Notes under the pieces: model-generated
What the model was told of the DNA's origin: nothing
Database searches by the model: none
The model's input: the letters and a program-made list of their open reading frames with translations, nothing else
Made by a program: the position numbers and the translations under genes
Assembly (NCBI GenBank): GCA_947089905.1
Contig: CAMUMG010000001.1
Span: forward strand, 248,001 to 312,000
Length of the DNA stretch: 64,000 bases
Direction of reading: 5' to 3'
Source: an uncultured Lachnospiraceae bacterium
GTDB taxonomy: Bacteria; Bacillota; Clostridia; Lachnospirales; Lachnospiraceae
Shown here: positions 32,776-41,708 of the stretch, piece by piece
Layout: the number at the start of each line of letters is the position of its first letter
Numbering within the stretch: the stretch's first letter is position 1

Positions 32776-33858
32776 ATGGAGAGAAAAATATATATTGATC
32801 ATTTGAGATTATTTTGTATTCTTTTACTTTTTCCATATCATGCTGCAATGGCTTGGAATTGCTGGGGAGAAGGCAATTATATTATACTAGGTGCAAATCC
32901 TTTTATTAGCTCTTTTATTGTTGCAGTATCTCCTTGGTATATGACATTACTTTTTGTTCTTGCAGGCATTAGTACAAAATACTCTTTACAGACTCGTTCC
33001 TACAGACAATATATAAAAGAACGTATCTATAAATTACTATTGCCTTTATTGACAGGAACATTTGTTATTATACCTGTCATGACATATATTGCAGATAAAG
33101 TGAATTGTGGATATACCGGAAATTATTTTTCACATTATATAATCTTTTTTAGGAAATGGACAGATCTAACTGGTTATGATGGTGGATTTAGTATAGGTCA
33201 TTTATGGTTTTTATTATATTTATTTATAATTAGTCTAATTAGTATTGGTATTATAATCATTCAAAAAAAATATACTCCAATATTAAAAAGGAAGGATAAA
33301 AATGTTTTTGCAATTATTTTTTTATGTCTAGTTGTTATGATGTTTATACCTATTAAATTGGCTGGAAAAAGTATTGTGACTTATCTATTTTTATATTTAT
33401 TAGGATATTATATATTTTCAGAAGAAGAAACTCTTATAAAACTTCAAAAATTTCAATTTTTCTATCTAATAATATTTATTATATCTACAATCATAAATAT
33501 ATATTTATTTTTATGGAGTGATACAAAATATGACTTAATAAATACAATCGCTATGTACTTTTCAGGAACATTTGGTATATTAACATTTCTTTGTTTAGGG
33601 AAAACTTTATTAAACAAATCTAATAAAATAACAAAAAAATTAACTGAATATTCATTTCTAATATATATATTTCACTTTGTATATATAGTGATATTTGAAA
33701 ATATTTTTCATATTCTAGGATCAAATCTCTATATTGTATTATTTATTTCAATAATAATTGGATTTATTGCGACTTATATAACTTGTTATTTCGTCAGTAA
33801 AGTTCCCATTCTTGGATTTTTATTTGGGTTTAAGGGAAAGAGGAGTAATAAAAAATAA
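32776..33858 (+). CDS. Membrane acyltransferase, acyltransferase-3 family
   Basis: The 360-residue protein has about ten helices and the typical opening RKIYIDHLRLFCILLLFPYH with the catalytic-type His, then FVLAGISTKYSLQTRSYRQY and KYDLINTIAMYFSGTFGIL. These enzymes O-acetylate sugars of exopolysaccharide, peptidoglycan or antibiotics. Its target is not indicated by neighbours. Its last codons overlap the terminator at 33841. Confidence 0.85.
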   Translation: MERKIYIDHLRLFCILLLFPYHAAMAWNCWGEGNYIILGANPFISSFIVAVSPWYMTLLFVLAGISTKYSLQTRSYRQYIKERIYKLLLPLLTGTFVIIPVMTYIADKVNCGYTGNYFSHYIIFFRKWTDLTGYDGGFSIGHLWFLLYLFIISLISIGIIIIQKKYTPILKRKDKNVFAIIFLCLVVMMFIPIKLAGKSIVTYLFLYLLGYYIFSEEETLIKLQKFQFFYLIIFIISTIINIYLFLWSDTKYDLINTIAMYFSGTFGILTFLCLGKTLLNKSNKITKKLTEYSFLIYIFHFVYIVIFENIFHILGSNLYIVLFISIIIGFIATYITCYFVSKVPILGFLFGFKGKRSNKK

Positions 33859-33887
33859 TGAAAAAAGAGTTACTTTTTATTACTCCT
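33841..33887. terminator. Bidirectional terminator overlapping a gene end
   Basis: AGGAGTAATAAAAA at 33841-33854 pairs perfectly over 14 bp with 33874-33887. It covers the last codons of the acyltransferase and also ends the convergent amidase gene. Confidence 0.8.
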
Positions 33888-33897
33888 AAAATTTTAT

Positions 33898-35601
33898 TTA
33901 ATTTGCTGGAACGATTAATTTTTGTCCTGTATAAATATAATCAATATCTTTAATATTATTTAATTCTTTTAGATTTTTAATGGTAGTTTGATATGTTCTG
34001 GCAATAGAAGAGAGTGTTTCGCCTTTTTTTACGGTATGACTTTTTGTCTTTGGTTTTGTCTGTACTATGGTTTCTTGAGCTTTTTCTTGTTCTGCCTGCT
34101 TTTCGCTGTCATAGACCGCAAGTTCTAAAAGATAATCTTCTACCGCTTTTCCAATCGCCTCTCCGAATGCCTTCTGATTTTCTTCTTTAATCAGATATTC
34201 ATAGTCTTCAGGATTTGATAAAAAGCTGGTTTCTAGTAAAACAGAAGGACAGTTTACAATACGGGTTAGTGCAAGATTTTGATATCTTGGGGCACGTTTT
34301 GCAAATTCTAAGGTCTGGATAATGCTATCATTTAGTTTTTGTTGTGCATCTGTAAATAAATTATAGCTATAAAAAGTTAAAAATCCTTTTGAAGCAGAGT
34401 AGTCAGAAGTCTGTCCCATAGAATTACCATGAATAGAAACAGATAGATCCGGTTTTGTCTCTTTAATTTGATTTACTCTGCTATACAAATCGATATAAGT
34501 ATCATCGGAACGCGTCATAATTACATTTGCACCACGCTTTTTTAAATAACTTTCGACTGCCTTTGCAATCGCTAAATTAGTATCTTTTTCTACTGGTCCT
34601 TTTGTTCCCATCGCCCCGACAGTTCCATTGTCACTGCCACCATGTCCTGCGTCAATTACAACGGTAGCCCCTTTTAATGTACCGTCTTCTGCAAGAATGG
34701 GTGCCTGTTTTAGACCAAAGTACATAGATCCATCTTTAAAAACAATATCATAGCCGCTTACCACTGCATTTTCTTTTAATTTCATTTTATAAACTGCCTT
34801 TTTAGCAGCAGAGTCTACAGAAAGAGAGATACTTTCAATAATATCATTCTCTGGCAGTTTCAATTTTGCAGCAGAGACAGTATCATATAAGGTTAAAGTA
34901 ATGGTATTATTCTGAACTAGGACACGATATAGTGCATTGACATTCATTTTTAACTGAACCATCATCATATTAGAGGCAATATCTTCATATACCTTTCCAG
35001 AACTCACTTTATTGTCTGCAAGAGTTTTATTATAAGTAGTAATCTTATCAATAGCAAGATAACTGCCATCAGAGAGCTTATAATATCCATTACATTCACC
35101 TAAGATCCGAAACGTAGTTCCTGCTACTAAAGGAGTAATAATCGTTTCTGAATTCGTTGGTTTTTTACGGCGAGAACCATAATTTTTGTTTAATACACCA
35201 TATACTTTTTTGGTATAAGTAATTTCTTTTGGCGTTGAGGAAGATGATGAAGAGGAAGATTTTTTTCGAATAATCGTCAATGTTTTTTCTTTTTTCCCGT
35301 TTGTAAAGGTAAATATATTTTCTCCTACATTTAAAGATACATAACAGGTGAAAAAACCGTATTCTGTAGTTGGAATTTCTTCTCCATTCATATACAGTGA
35401 ATAGCGATAGTCACAGGCACCTAAGATACTGACTTTAGAAGCAGTTGTAGAATATTGATCCGAAGGAGAGGCGATAATAATATCTTTTGGATTTTTATAT
35501 CCGCTCATTCCCTCTTCTGCAAAGGCAAAAACACCAGAACCAAGTCTAGTGCAAATACCAAGCACAAGAAAAAAGATAAGTACTTTTTGTAGTTGTTTCA
35601 T
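33898..35601 (-). CDS. Secreted N-acetylmuramoyl-L-alanine amidase with LysM
   Basis: The 567-residue protein has a signal peptide (KQLQKVLIFFLVLGICTRLG), a Ser-rich linker (SSSSSSST), an SH3-like part (TFRILGECNGYYKLSDGSYL), an Amidase_3 domain at about residues 315-500 (VVIDAGHGGSDNGTVGAMGT, SVSIHGNS, VLLETSFLSNPED) and a C-terminal LysM (HTVKKGETLSSIARTYQTTI). It cleaves the peptide from MurNAc and uses zinc bound by the His and Glu residues of the quoted motifs. GGAGGAA before ATG 35601 fixes the start. Confidence 0.92.
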   Translation of the reverse strand: MKQLQKVLIFFLVLGICTRLGSGVFAFAEEGMSGYKNPKDIIIASPSDQYSTTASKVSILGACDYRYSLYMNGEEIPTTEYGFFTCYVSLNVGENIFTFTNGKKEKTLTIIRKKSSSSSSSSTPKEITYTKKVYGVLNKNYGSRRKKPTNSETIITPLVAGTTFRILGECNGYYKLSDGSYLAIDKITTYNKTLADNKVSSGKVYEDIASNMMMVQLKMNVNALYRVLVQNNTITLTLYDTVSAAKLKLPENDIIESISLSVDSAAKKAVYKMKLKENAVVSGYDIVFKDGSMYFGLKQAPILAEDGTLKGATVVIDAGHGGSDNGTVGAMGTKGPVEKDTNLAIAKAVESYLKKRGANVIMTRSDDTYIDLYSRVNQIKETKPDLSVSIHGNSMGQTSDYSASKGFLTFYSYNLFTDAQQKLNDSIIQTLEFAKRAPRYQNLALTRIVNCPSVLLETSFLSNPEDYEYLIKEENQKAFGEAIGKAVEDYLLELAVYDSEKQAEQEKAQETIVQTKPKTKSHTVKKGETLSSIARTYQTTIKNLKELNNIKDIDYIYTGQKLIVPAN

Positions 35602-35799
35602 GGTAAATTCCTCCATTCTCTAGTGTTAAATTTATTTATAGTATATCCAAGAAATGTGATAGAACTATGTCATCGAAAAGAAAAGCAGAATCGATCTATT
35701 TTTGACAAAAAAGGACATTGACACTTATTTTTAATATCATTATACTAAAAATACAAGAGTATCAGAAATTTTGTGAATAGCACAGAAATGAGGGAAAAG

Positions 35800-36438
35800 A
35801 TGAAGATCGCATTAATTAATGAAAACAGTCAAGCTTCCAAAAATAGTTTAATCTATGAAACACTGAAAAAGGTAGTAGAACCAAAGGGACATATTGTTTA
35901 TAATTATGGAATGTATACAGCAGAAGATAAAATACAATTAACATATGTACAGGCTGGAATTTTAACAGCAGTTTTATTAAATTCTGGTGCAGCCGATTTT
36001 GTAGTAACCGGATGTGGAACAGGAGAAGGGGCAATGTTAGCTGCAAACTCTTTTCCAAATGTTTTATGCGGACATATTGTAGATCCATCGGATGCGTATA
36101 TGTTTGCACAGATTAATGATGGAAATGCTGTTGCTTTGCCATTTGCAAAAGGATTTGGCTGGGGAGCAGAATTAAATCTTACTTATATGTTTGAACAATT
36201 ATTTTCTGGGGAAAGTGGTCAAGGCTATCCAAAAGAACGAGTTATTCCAGAACAGCGTAATAAAAAGATATTAGATGAAGTAAAAAAGGTAACTTATGTT
36301 GATATGACAGAAATTTTACAAAAGCTTGATTTAGAGCTTGTAAAGGGAGCATTAAGCGGAGAAAAATTTCAGGAATATTTCTTTGAAAACTGCAAATGTG
36401 AAACTCTTGCCAATACAATAAAAAGGATTCTGGAATAA
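35800..36438 (+). CDS. RpiB/LacA/LacB-family sugar-phosphate isomerase
   Basis: The 212-residue protein carries the RpiB core (MKIALINENSQASKNSLIYE, DFVVTGCGTGEGAMLAANSF) with the catalytic-type Cys in VTGCGTGEGA. It is longer than RpiB (about 150 residues) because of a C-terminal domain (ILQKLDLELVKGALSGEKFQ and on). Members isomerise ribose, allose or galactose 6-phosphates; substrate unknown. I choose ATG 35800 (GAGGGAAAAG before it) over the upstream ATG. Confidence 0.85.
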   Translation: MKIALINENSQASKNSLIYETLKKVVEPKGHIVYNYGMYTAEDKIQLTYVQAGILTAVLLNSGAADFVVTGCGTGEGAMLAANSFPNVLCGHIVDPSDAYMFAQINDGNAVALPFAKGFGWGAELNLTYMFEQLFSGESGQGYPKERVIPEQRNKKILDEVKKVTYVDMTEILQKLDLELVKGALSGEKFQEYFFENCKCETLANTIKRILE

Positions 36439-36456
36439 ATTCGTACTAAATTTTCT

Positions 36457-36497
36457 CCCCTTTACATATACTTACTATACCAGTATATGTGAGGGGG
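36457..36497 (+). promoter_or_regulatory. RBS-sequestering hairpin and possible sigmaE promoter before spoIVA
   Basis: 36457-36472 (CCCCTTTACATATACT) pairs over 16 bp, with two wobbles, with 36482-36497, which includes the GAGGGG ribosome site of spoIVA. A CTTTTT follows. CATATACT at 36465-36472 matches 7 of 8 positions of the sigmaE -10 consensus as I recall it. A transcript starting near 36480 would lack the left arm and have a free ribosome site. Confidence 0.5.
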
Positions 36498-36503
36498 CTT
36501 TTT

Positions 36504-37994
36504 ATGGACAATTATAATACAGGTACATATGATATCTATCGTGATATCAATGCTAGAACTGGTGGAGAGATCTATATCGGAGTAGTAGGCCCGGTCAGAA
36601 CAGGAAAATCGACGTTTATTAAACGTTTTATGGATCTTTTAGTCATTCCCAATATTGAAGATGCTAACAGCAGAGAGCGTGCTATTGACGAGCTGCCGCA
36701 AAGTGCTGCCGGAAAGACGGTTATGACAACGGAACCGAAATTTATTCCAAAAGAAGCAGCACAAATTCAGATTGCAGATGATATCACTTTAAAGGTACGT
36801 ATGATCGACTGTGTGGGATATATGGTGGAAGGTGCATTAGGACATATTGAAAATGAACAGGAACGAATGGTAAAAACCCCTTGGTTTGAATATGAAATTC
36901 CCTTCACACAGGCAGCAGAAATTGGAACAAAAAAAGTAATTAACGAACATTCTTCTATTGGAATTGTAGTGACAACAGATGGTTCAATTGGAGAGCTTTC
37001 AAGAGAAAATTATCTTTTAGCGGAACAAAAGACAGTAGAAGAATTAAAAAAAATTGGAAAGCCCTTTGTCATTTTATTAAATTCTGTAAAACCTTATGGA
37101 GAAACAGCTACAAACCTTGCAAAAGAGTTAAGTGAAATCTATGATACAGAAGTTTTGCCAGTAAACTGTGAACAGCTTCGCAAAGAGGATATTCACCGAA
37201 TTTTATCTATTATTGTAGATGTTTTTCCTGTAACCGAAATCGGATTTTATCCACCAAAATGGACAGAATTATTAGATAAGGAGCACTATTTAAAGAAAGA
37301 AATTATTGCTGCTGCCAAAGAAGTGCTTTCTAAAATGCGTCGTATGAAAGATGCAAAGAATCGTAATTGTACAACGGAAAGTCCTCATATTAATGGAATG
37401 CAAATTGGTAGTATTGGTATGGAAGATGGAACGGTATCCATTCAGATGAATATTGACGAAGTTTATTACTATGAAATGATTAGTAATATGACTGGACTAA
37501 AGGTAGACAGTGAATATCAATTTCTTTCTGTATTAAAGGAGTTAGCTGGAAAGAAAAACGAATTTGAAAAGGTCAGCAGTGCCTGTGAGCAGGTAAAGAT
37601 GAGCGGATATGGCGTAGTCACTCCAGCCGAAGAAGAAATCAGTATTGATGAACCAGAGTTAATACGACATGGCAATAAATTTGGTGTTAAAATTAAAGCG
37701 ACTGCTCCTTCGATTCATATGATCCAAGCAAATATTATGACAGAAATTGCTCCAATCGTTGGAAGTGAAGAACAAGCAATGGATCTAATTGGATATATGA
37801 AAGAACAAAAAGAGCAAACCGAAGGCGGAATTTGGGAAACGAATATTTTTGGGAAAACTATGAAACAATTAGTAGAGGAAGGTATGACCTCGAAAATTAA
37901 TCGGATGACCGAAGAAAGCCAGAGAAAACTTCAAGATACCATGCAAAAGATCATCAATGATAGTAATGGCGGTTTAATTTGTATTATTATTTAA
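36504..37994 (+). CDS. spoIVA: Stage IV sporulation protein A (spore coat morphogenetic ATPase)
   Basis: SpoIVA forms the ATP-driven basal layer of the spore coat around the forespore. The 496-residue product begins MDNYNTGTYDIYRDINARTG and has Walker A GPVRTGKST, the conserved DANSRERAIDELPQSAAGKT block and the C-terminal motif DTMQKIINDSNGGLICIII. Start 36504 has GAGGGG upstream. The length is normal and the gene is intact, so the organism should make endospores. Confidence 0.96.
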   Translation: MDNYNTGTYDIYRDINARTGGEIYIGVVGPVRTGKSTFIKRFMDLLVIPNIEDANSRERAIDELPQSAAGKTVMTTEPKFIPKEAAQIQIADDITLKVRMIDCVGYMVEGALGHIENEQERMVKTPWFEYEIPFTQAAEIGTKKVINEHSSIGIVVTTDGSIGELSRENYLLAEQKTVEELKKIGKPFVILLNSVKPYGETATNLAKELSEIYDTEVLPVNCEQLRKEDIHRILSIIVDVFPVTEIGFYPPKWTELLDKEHYLKKEIIAAAKEVLSKMRRMKDAKNRNCTTESPHINGMQIGSIGMEDGTVSIQMNIDEVYYYEMISNMTGLKVDSEYQFLSVLKELAGKKNEFEKVSSACEQVKMSGYGVVTPAEEEISIDEPELIRHGNKFGVKIKATAPSIHMIQANIMTEIAPIVGSEEQAMDLIGYMKEQKEQTEGGIWETNIFGKTMKQLVEEGMTSKINRMTEESQRKLQDTMQKIINDSNGGLICIII

Positions 37995-38013
37995 TTGTTA
38001 TAATCCGTATATC

Positions 38014-38064
38014 GAGGTCAGAAATAGGATCAAAATTAGATTCCTTTTTCTGATCTCTTTTTTT
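38014..38064 (+). terminator. Terminator of spoIVA
   Basis: GAGGTCAGAAA at 38014-38024 pairs with TTTCTGATCTC at 38047-38057 (one wobble), then a seven-T run. Confidence 0.75.
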
Positions 38065-38092
38065 GCTCTAATCGTTTGTAAATGGAATTATA

Positions 38093-38121
38093 TTGACAAA
38101 TTTGAAAATAATTGGTACAAT
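38093..38121 (+). promoter_or_regulatory. Promoter of the NlpC/P60 gene
   Basis: TTGACA at 38093-38098, 17-bp spacer, TACAAT at 38116-38121 with TGG before it. Confidence 0.7.
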
Positions 38122-38231
38122 CTCTCCGTAATAATATTAATATTTTCGTAACAAAATAGTACTGTCACCAAATTTTACAATGAAATTTATGAAATGGCAG
38201 AATAAAGAACTAGGATATTTGGAGGTATTAT

Positions 38232-39341
38232 ATGAATAAAAAACGAACGAAGATACTATTTTTTGTCGCCTTTTTTGTTGTGACTGAAGTATTTTTATGG
38301 AAGCCAAAAGTATTAGGATGGGCAGAGATGATTTCCGAAGAAACAGCACTAGGTGGATTTTCTTACTATTTAGAACAATATTATGACCATACGAAAGAGG
38401 AACAAAAGAAGGACAGTGAAATACTATTAAATGAACCAATGCTGTTTGCATCACAATTAATCATTCCAAAAGGAATTGCAATAGCCAATGTCAATGACTA
38501 TGTTCGTATTAGACAAGGAGCAGGGACAAATTATACCATTGTTGGATTGCTTATGAAAGATGCTGCTTGTATTGTATCAGAAATAAATGATGGATGGGCA
38601 AAGATATCTTCTGGTGATGTTACAGGTTATATTAGTACACAATATCTTTATTTAGGAAATGATGGAGTACAAAAGGCGAAACAGACTGCAAAGTTAACCG
38701 CAAAGGTAATTGCAGGAACTGTTAATGTTCGAAGTAAACCTTCCAGTTTATCTGATGATACTATTATTACAGAAGTAACAAGAGGAGAAGAATTACTTGT
38801 ATTAGATGAATGTAGTAAAGAACTATATACCAAAGAAGATCCCAAAGCAAAACTTTGGGTTAAAGTAATGATTGATAACTCGGAAGGCTATGTTTCCAGA
38901 GAATTTGTAGATATAGCTTATACTTGGGATCTAGCAACAAAACCGGGAGCTTATACTTCGAGTGCTCTTCGAAATGAAATTGCCCTAGAAGCCCAATCCC
39001 ATTTAGGTCTTCGTTATGTCTGGGGTGGTGAAAGTTTAATAAAAGGAGCCGACTGTTCTGGATTTGTACGAGAAGTTTATAAAAAATGTGGTGTAGATAT
39101 TTCAAAATTGGAACGAACAACTTATGGAATGGCAGGACAAAGTTATGGAAAAGAGGTAACTTTAGAGAAAGCACAACCGGGAGATCTTGTATTTTATGGA
39201 AATTCAACTGGAAAGGTAGATCACGTAGGGCTTTATATTGGAAATGGAATGATCGTTCATGAAAGTGGTTATACCTATGGCTGCAAAATTTCGAATGTAA
39301 ACTATCGTAAAATAATTAAAATTAAGAATTTCTTAGGTTAA
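38232..39341 (+). CDS. Secreted NlpC/P60 peptidoglycan endopeptidase with SH3 domains
   Basis: The 369-residue protein has a signal peptide (TKILFFVAFFVVTEVFLW), two bacterial SH3 domains (VNDYVRIRQGAGTNYTIVGL at about residues 85-145, and GTVNVRSKPSSLSDDTIITE) and a C-terminal NlpC/P60 domain with catalytic Cys in GADCSGFVREVYKKCG and His in VDHVGLYIGNGMIVHESG. It hydrolyses peptide cross-links of the wall. GGAGG ribosome site; monocistronic with a terminator at 39364. Confidence 0.92.
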   Translation: MNKKRTKILFFVAFFVVTEVFLWKPKVLGWAEMISEETALGGFSYYLEQYYDHTKEEQKKDSEILLNEPMLFASQLIIPKGIAIANVNDYVRIRQGAGTNYTIVGLLMKDAACIVSEINDGWAKISSGDVTGYISTQYLYLGNDGVQKAKQTAKLTAKVIAGTVNVRSKPSSLSDDTIITEVTRGEELLVLDECSKELYTKEDPKAKLWVKVMIDNSEGYVSREFVDIAYTWDLATKPGAYTSSALRNEIALEAQSHLGLRYVWGGESLIKGADCSGFVREVYKKCGVDISKLERTTYGMAGQSYGKEVTLEKAQPGDLVFYGNSTGKVDHVGLYIGNGMIVHESGYTYGCKISNVNYRKIIKIKNFLG

Positions 39342-39363
39342 TTGAATAAAAAAAGAGATATTA

Positions 39364-39394
39364 AAAAGCAACGTATTTTTAAATCGTTGCTTTT
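39364..39394 (+). terminator. Terminator of the NlpC/P60 gene
   Basis: AAAAGCAACG at 39364-39373 pairs with CGTTGCTTTT at 39385-39394, then ACTTTTT. Confidence 0.78.
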
Positions 39395-39515
39395 ACTTTT
39401 TCTATAAACATTGATTCATACGTTTGTTCTGGAAGAATAGGACTTTTGCTTGACATTCTGTTTTGTTATTTTTATAATGAAAATCAGAATAAAGTAACTG
39501 GAAAGGAATTTCGGA

Positions 39516-41213
39516 ATGGAAAAATATCTGATCATTATTGTGGTTATTCTGGGATTTTTAATTTGGAAAAGTAAATATGATGCAAAGTCAAGAAAAGAAA
39601 AATTAAGATATCAGCTAACTAAACAATGGGGAACAGTTCCAAAGCAAGAGTATACCTCGGAAAAATTTTATTCTCTTGGAGCTTATTATCGATTAAAGAA
39701 AAATGATAAAACAGATGTAGATGATATCACTTGGAATGATATTGATATGGATGAAATTTTTATGCTCATGAACCATACCTGTTCTGCAATGGGGGAGGAA
39801 TATCTATACTTTATTCTGCATCAATTAAAATATAACGAACAGGATTTATTAGAACGAGAACATCTAATTAAATTTTTCTCACATAATGAAGAAGCTCGTC
39901 TTAAATTTCAGGAAATATTAAGTAATATGGGAAAAGTGAGAGAAATTTCTGTCTATGAATATATGAATCGTCTAAAGACTGTACCAAAAGAAGATAATAT
40001 GGTACATTATCTTATGATCATTTCTATTCTTGCGGCAATTTCTGTGATATTTTTTGTGCCACCACTTGGACTATTACTAACGATATTTGCAGCTTTAAAC
40101 AATATTGTTCGATATTATAAAAGAAAATCGGAAATTGAAGCTTATTTTACGGTTGTTTCTTATATTATTCGAATGTTAGATTGTGTAAAGGAAATTGAAG
40201 CTTGTAATTATCCTGAACTATCTAATTATAAAGAAAAACTTTCGAAAGCCAAAAAATCTTATGCTGGATTTCGAAAAGGAGCAAGAGTCGTTGCTTCTAA
40301 GAAACCAACCGGTGATCTATTAGATGTCGGTTTAGACTATTTGAGAATGATTTTTCATTTTGATTTAATTAAATTTAATTCTATGATATGTACCTTTGAA
40401 AATAGTAATGAAGATATGAATCTTATGTTTGAAACGATAGGTTTATTAGATAGTATGATTGCAGTTGCCTCCTTTCGTGTTTTAATGGAAGAGTGGTGTA
40501 TCCCAAAGTTTACAGATAAAAGTAAAAAGATGCTTTCTGTAAAAGAAATTTATCATCCACTTTTAGAAAATCCAGTTAAAAATTCCATTACACAAAAGCA
40601 GTGTGTGTTAATTACTGGCTCAAATGCTTCAGGAAAATCTACTTTTATTAAAACTGTTGCAATCAATGCCATTTTAGCACAGACAATTCATACCGTTATG
40701 GCAGATGACTATTTTGCTAGCTATTTTTATGTTGCTTCTTCTATGGCATTAACAGACAATCTGTCTAATCATGAAAGTTATTATATCGTAGAAATTAAAT
40801 CGTTAAAACGAATCTTAGATCGTTTAAATAATGAATATCCTATTCTTTGTTTTGTAGATGAAGTGTTACGTGGAACAAATACACTAGAACGAATTGCAGC
40901 TTCTTCTCAAATTCTTTATAGTTTCGCTGCTTCTAATGCACTTTGTTTTGCGGCTACACATGATATTGAATTAACACATATCTTAGAAGAATTTTATTCC
41001 AACTATCATTTTCAAGAACAGGTGGTAGAACAAGAGATCTTATTTGATTATAGACTTTATGAAGGCAGAGCAGTTTCTAAGAATGCTATTAAACTACTTG
41101 GTATTATGGGATATTCAAAGGAAATTATCTCAAAAGCAGAAGCTTTAGCTTCCCATTTTTTAGAATGTGGAGAATGGGAAAAGTGTGAAAGAAATGAGGT
41201 CAATGAATCATGA
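39516..41213 (+). CDS. Membrane-anchored MutS-like ATPase
   Basis: The 565-residue protein has an N-terminal transmembrane helix ([15 protein letters not shown], residues 3-17), two further helices at about 167-205 ([20 protein letters not shown] and LLTIFAALN), then the MutS core and ATPase domains: Walker [17 protein letters not shown] at about 368-383, Walker [17 protein letters not shown] and ATHDIELT. It lacks the mismatch-binding domain of true MutS and is much shorter than MutS1. It overlaps rnhA by 4 bases and heads a run containing mutS and mutL. The function is unknown; a membrane-linked DNA-structure or recombination role is conceivable. Confidence 0.85.
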   Translation: MEKYLIIIVVILGFLIWKSKYDAKSRKEKLRYQLTKQWGTVPKQEYTSEKFYSLGAYYRLKKNDKTDVDDITWNDIDMDEIFMLMNHTCSAMGEEYLYFILHQLKYNEQDLLEREHLIKFFSHNEEARLKFQEILSNMGKVREISVYEYMNRLKTVPKEDNMVHYLMIISILAAISVIFFVPPLGLLLTIFAALNNIVRYYKRKSEIEAYFTVVSYIIRMLDCVKEIEACNYPELSNYKEKLSKAKKSYAGFRKGARVVASKKPTGDLLDVGLDYLRMIFHFDLIKFNSMICTFENSNEDMNLMFETIGLLDSMIAVASFRVLMEEWCIPKFTDKSKKMLSVKEIYHPLLENPVKNSITQKQCVLITGSNASGKSTFIKTVAINAILAQTIHTVMADDYFASYFYVASSMALTDNLSNHESYYIVEIKSLKRILDRLNNEYPILCFVDEVLRGTNTLERIAASSQILYSFAASNALCFAATHDIELTHILEEFYSNYHFQEQVVEQEILFDYRLYEGRAVSKNAIKLLGIMGYSKEIISKAEALASHFLECGEWEKCERNEVNES

Positions 41214-41689
41214 AAGTAACAATTTATACAGATGGTTCTGCACGCGGCAATCCAGATGGTCCGGGTGGATATGGAACGATTCTTTCTTATATTGATTCCA
41301 AAGGAGAAAACCATTTAAAAGAACTTTCAGGAGGGTATAAAAAGACAACGAATAATCGGATGGAATTAATGGCAGCTATTGTGGGATTAGAAGCTCTAAA
41401 TCGTCCTTGTGAAGTGATATTATATTCGGATTCACAATACTTAGTAAATGCCTTTAATGAACATTGGATTGAAGGCTGGAAGAAAAAAAACTGGAAACGT
41501 GGAAAAAATGAACCAGTTAAAAATGTAGATCTGTGGAAACGCTTACTTATGGCAATGCAGTCCCATCAGGTGACATTTTGCTGGGTAAAAGGACATAATG
41601 GACATCCACAAAATGAACGTTGTGACACTTTGGCAACTGCTGCCGCCGATGGAGATCATTTAATGGATGATATTGTTTTATACCAATAA
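41210..41689 (+). CDS. rnhA: Ribonuclease HI
   Basis: The 159-residue enzyme cuts RNA in RNA-DNA hybrids. It has the DEDD residues in [17 protein letters not shown] (Asp), [16 protein letters not shown] (Glu), [15 protein letters not shown] (Asp) and [12 protein letters not shown] (Asp), plus the basic handle [20 protein letters not shown]. Its ATGA start overlaps the end of the upstream MutS-like gene, giving translational coupling. Confidence 0.95.
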   Translation: MKVTIYTDGSARGNPDGPGGYGTILSYIDSKGENHLKELSGGYKKTTNNRMELMAAIVGLEALNRPCEVILYSDSQYLVNAFNEHWIEGWKKKNWKRGKNEPVKNVDLWKRLLMAMQSHQVTFCWVKGHNGHPQNERCDTLATAAADGDHLMDDIVLYQ

Positions 41690-41708
41690 GAAGAAAGGAC
41701 GTAAAACC

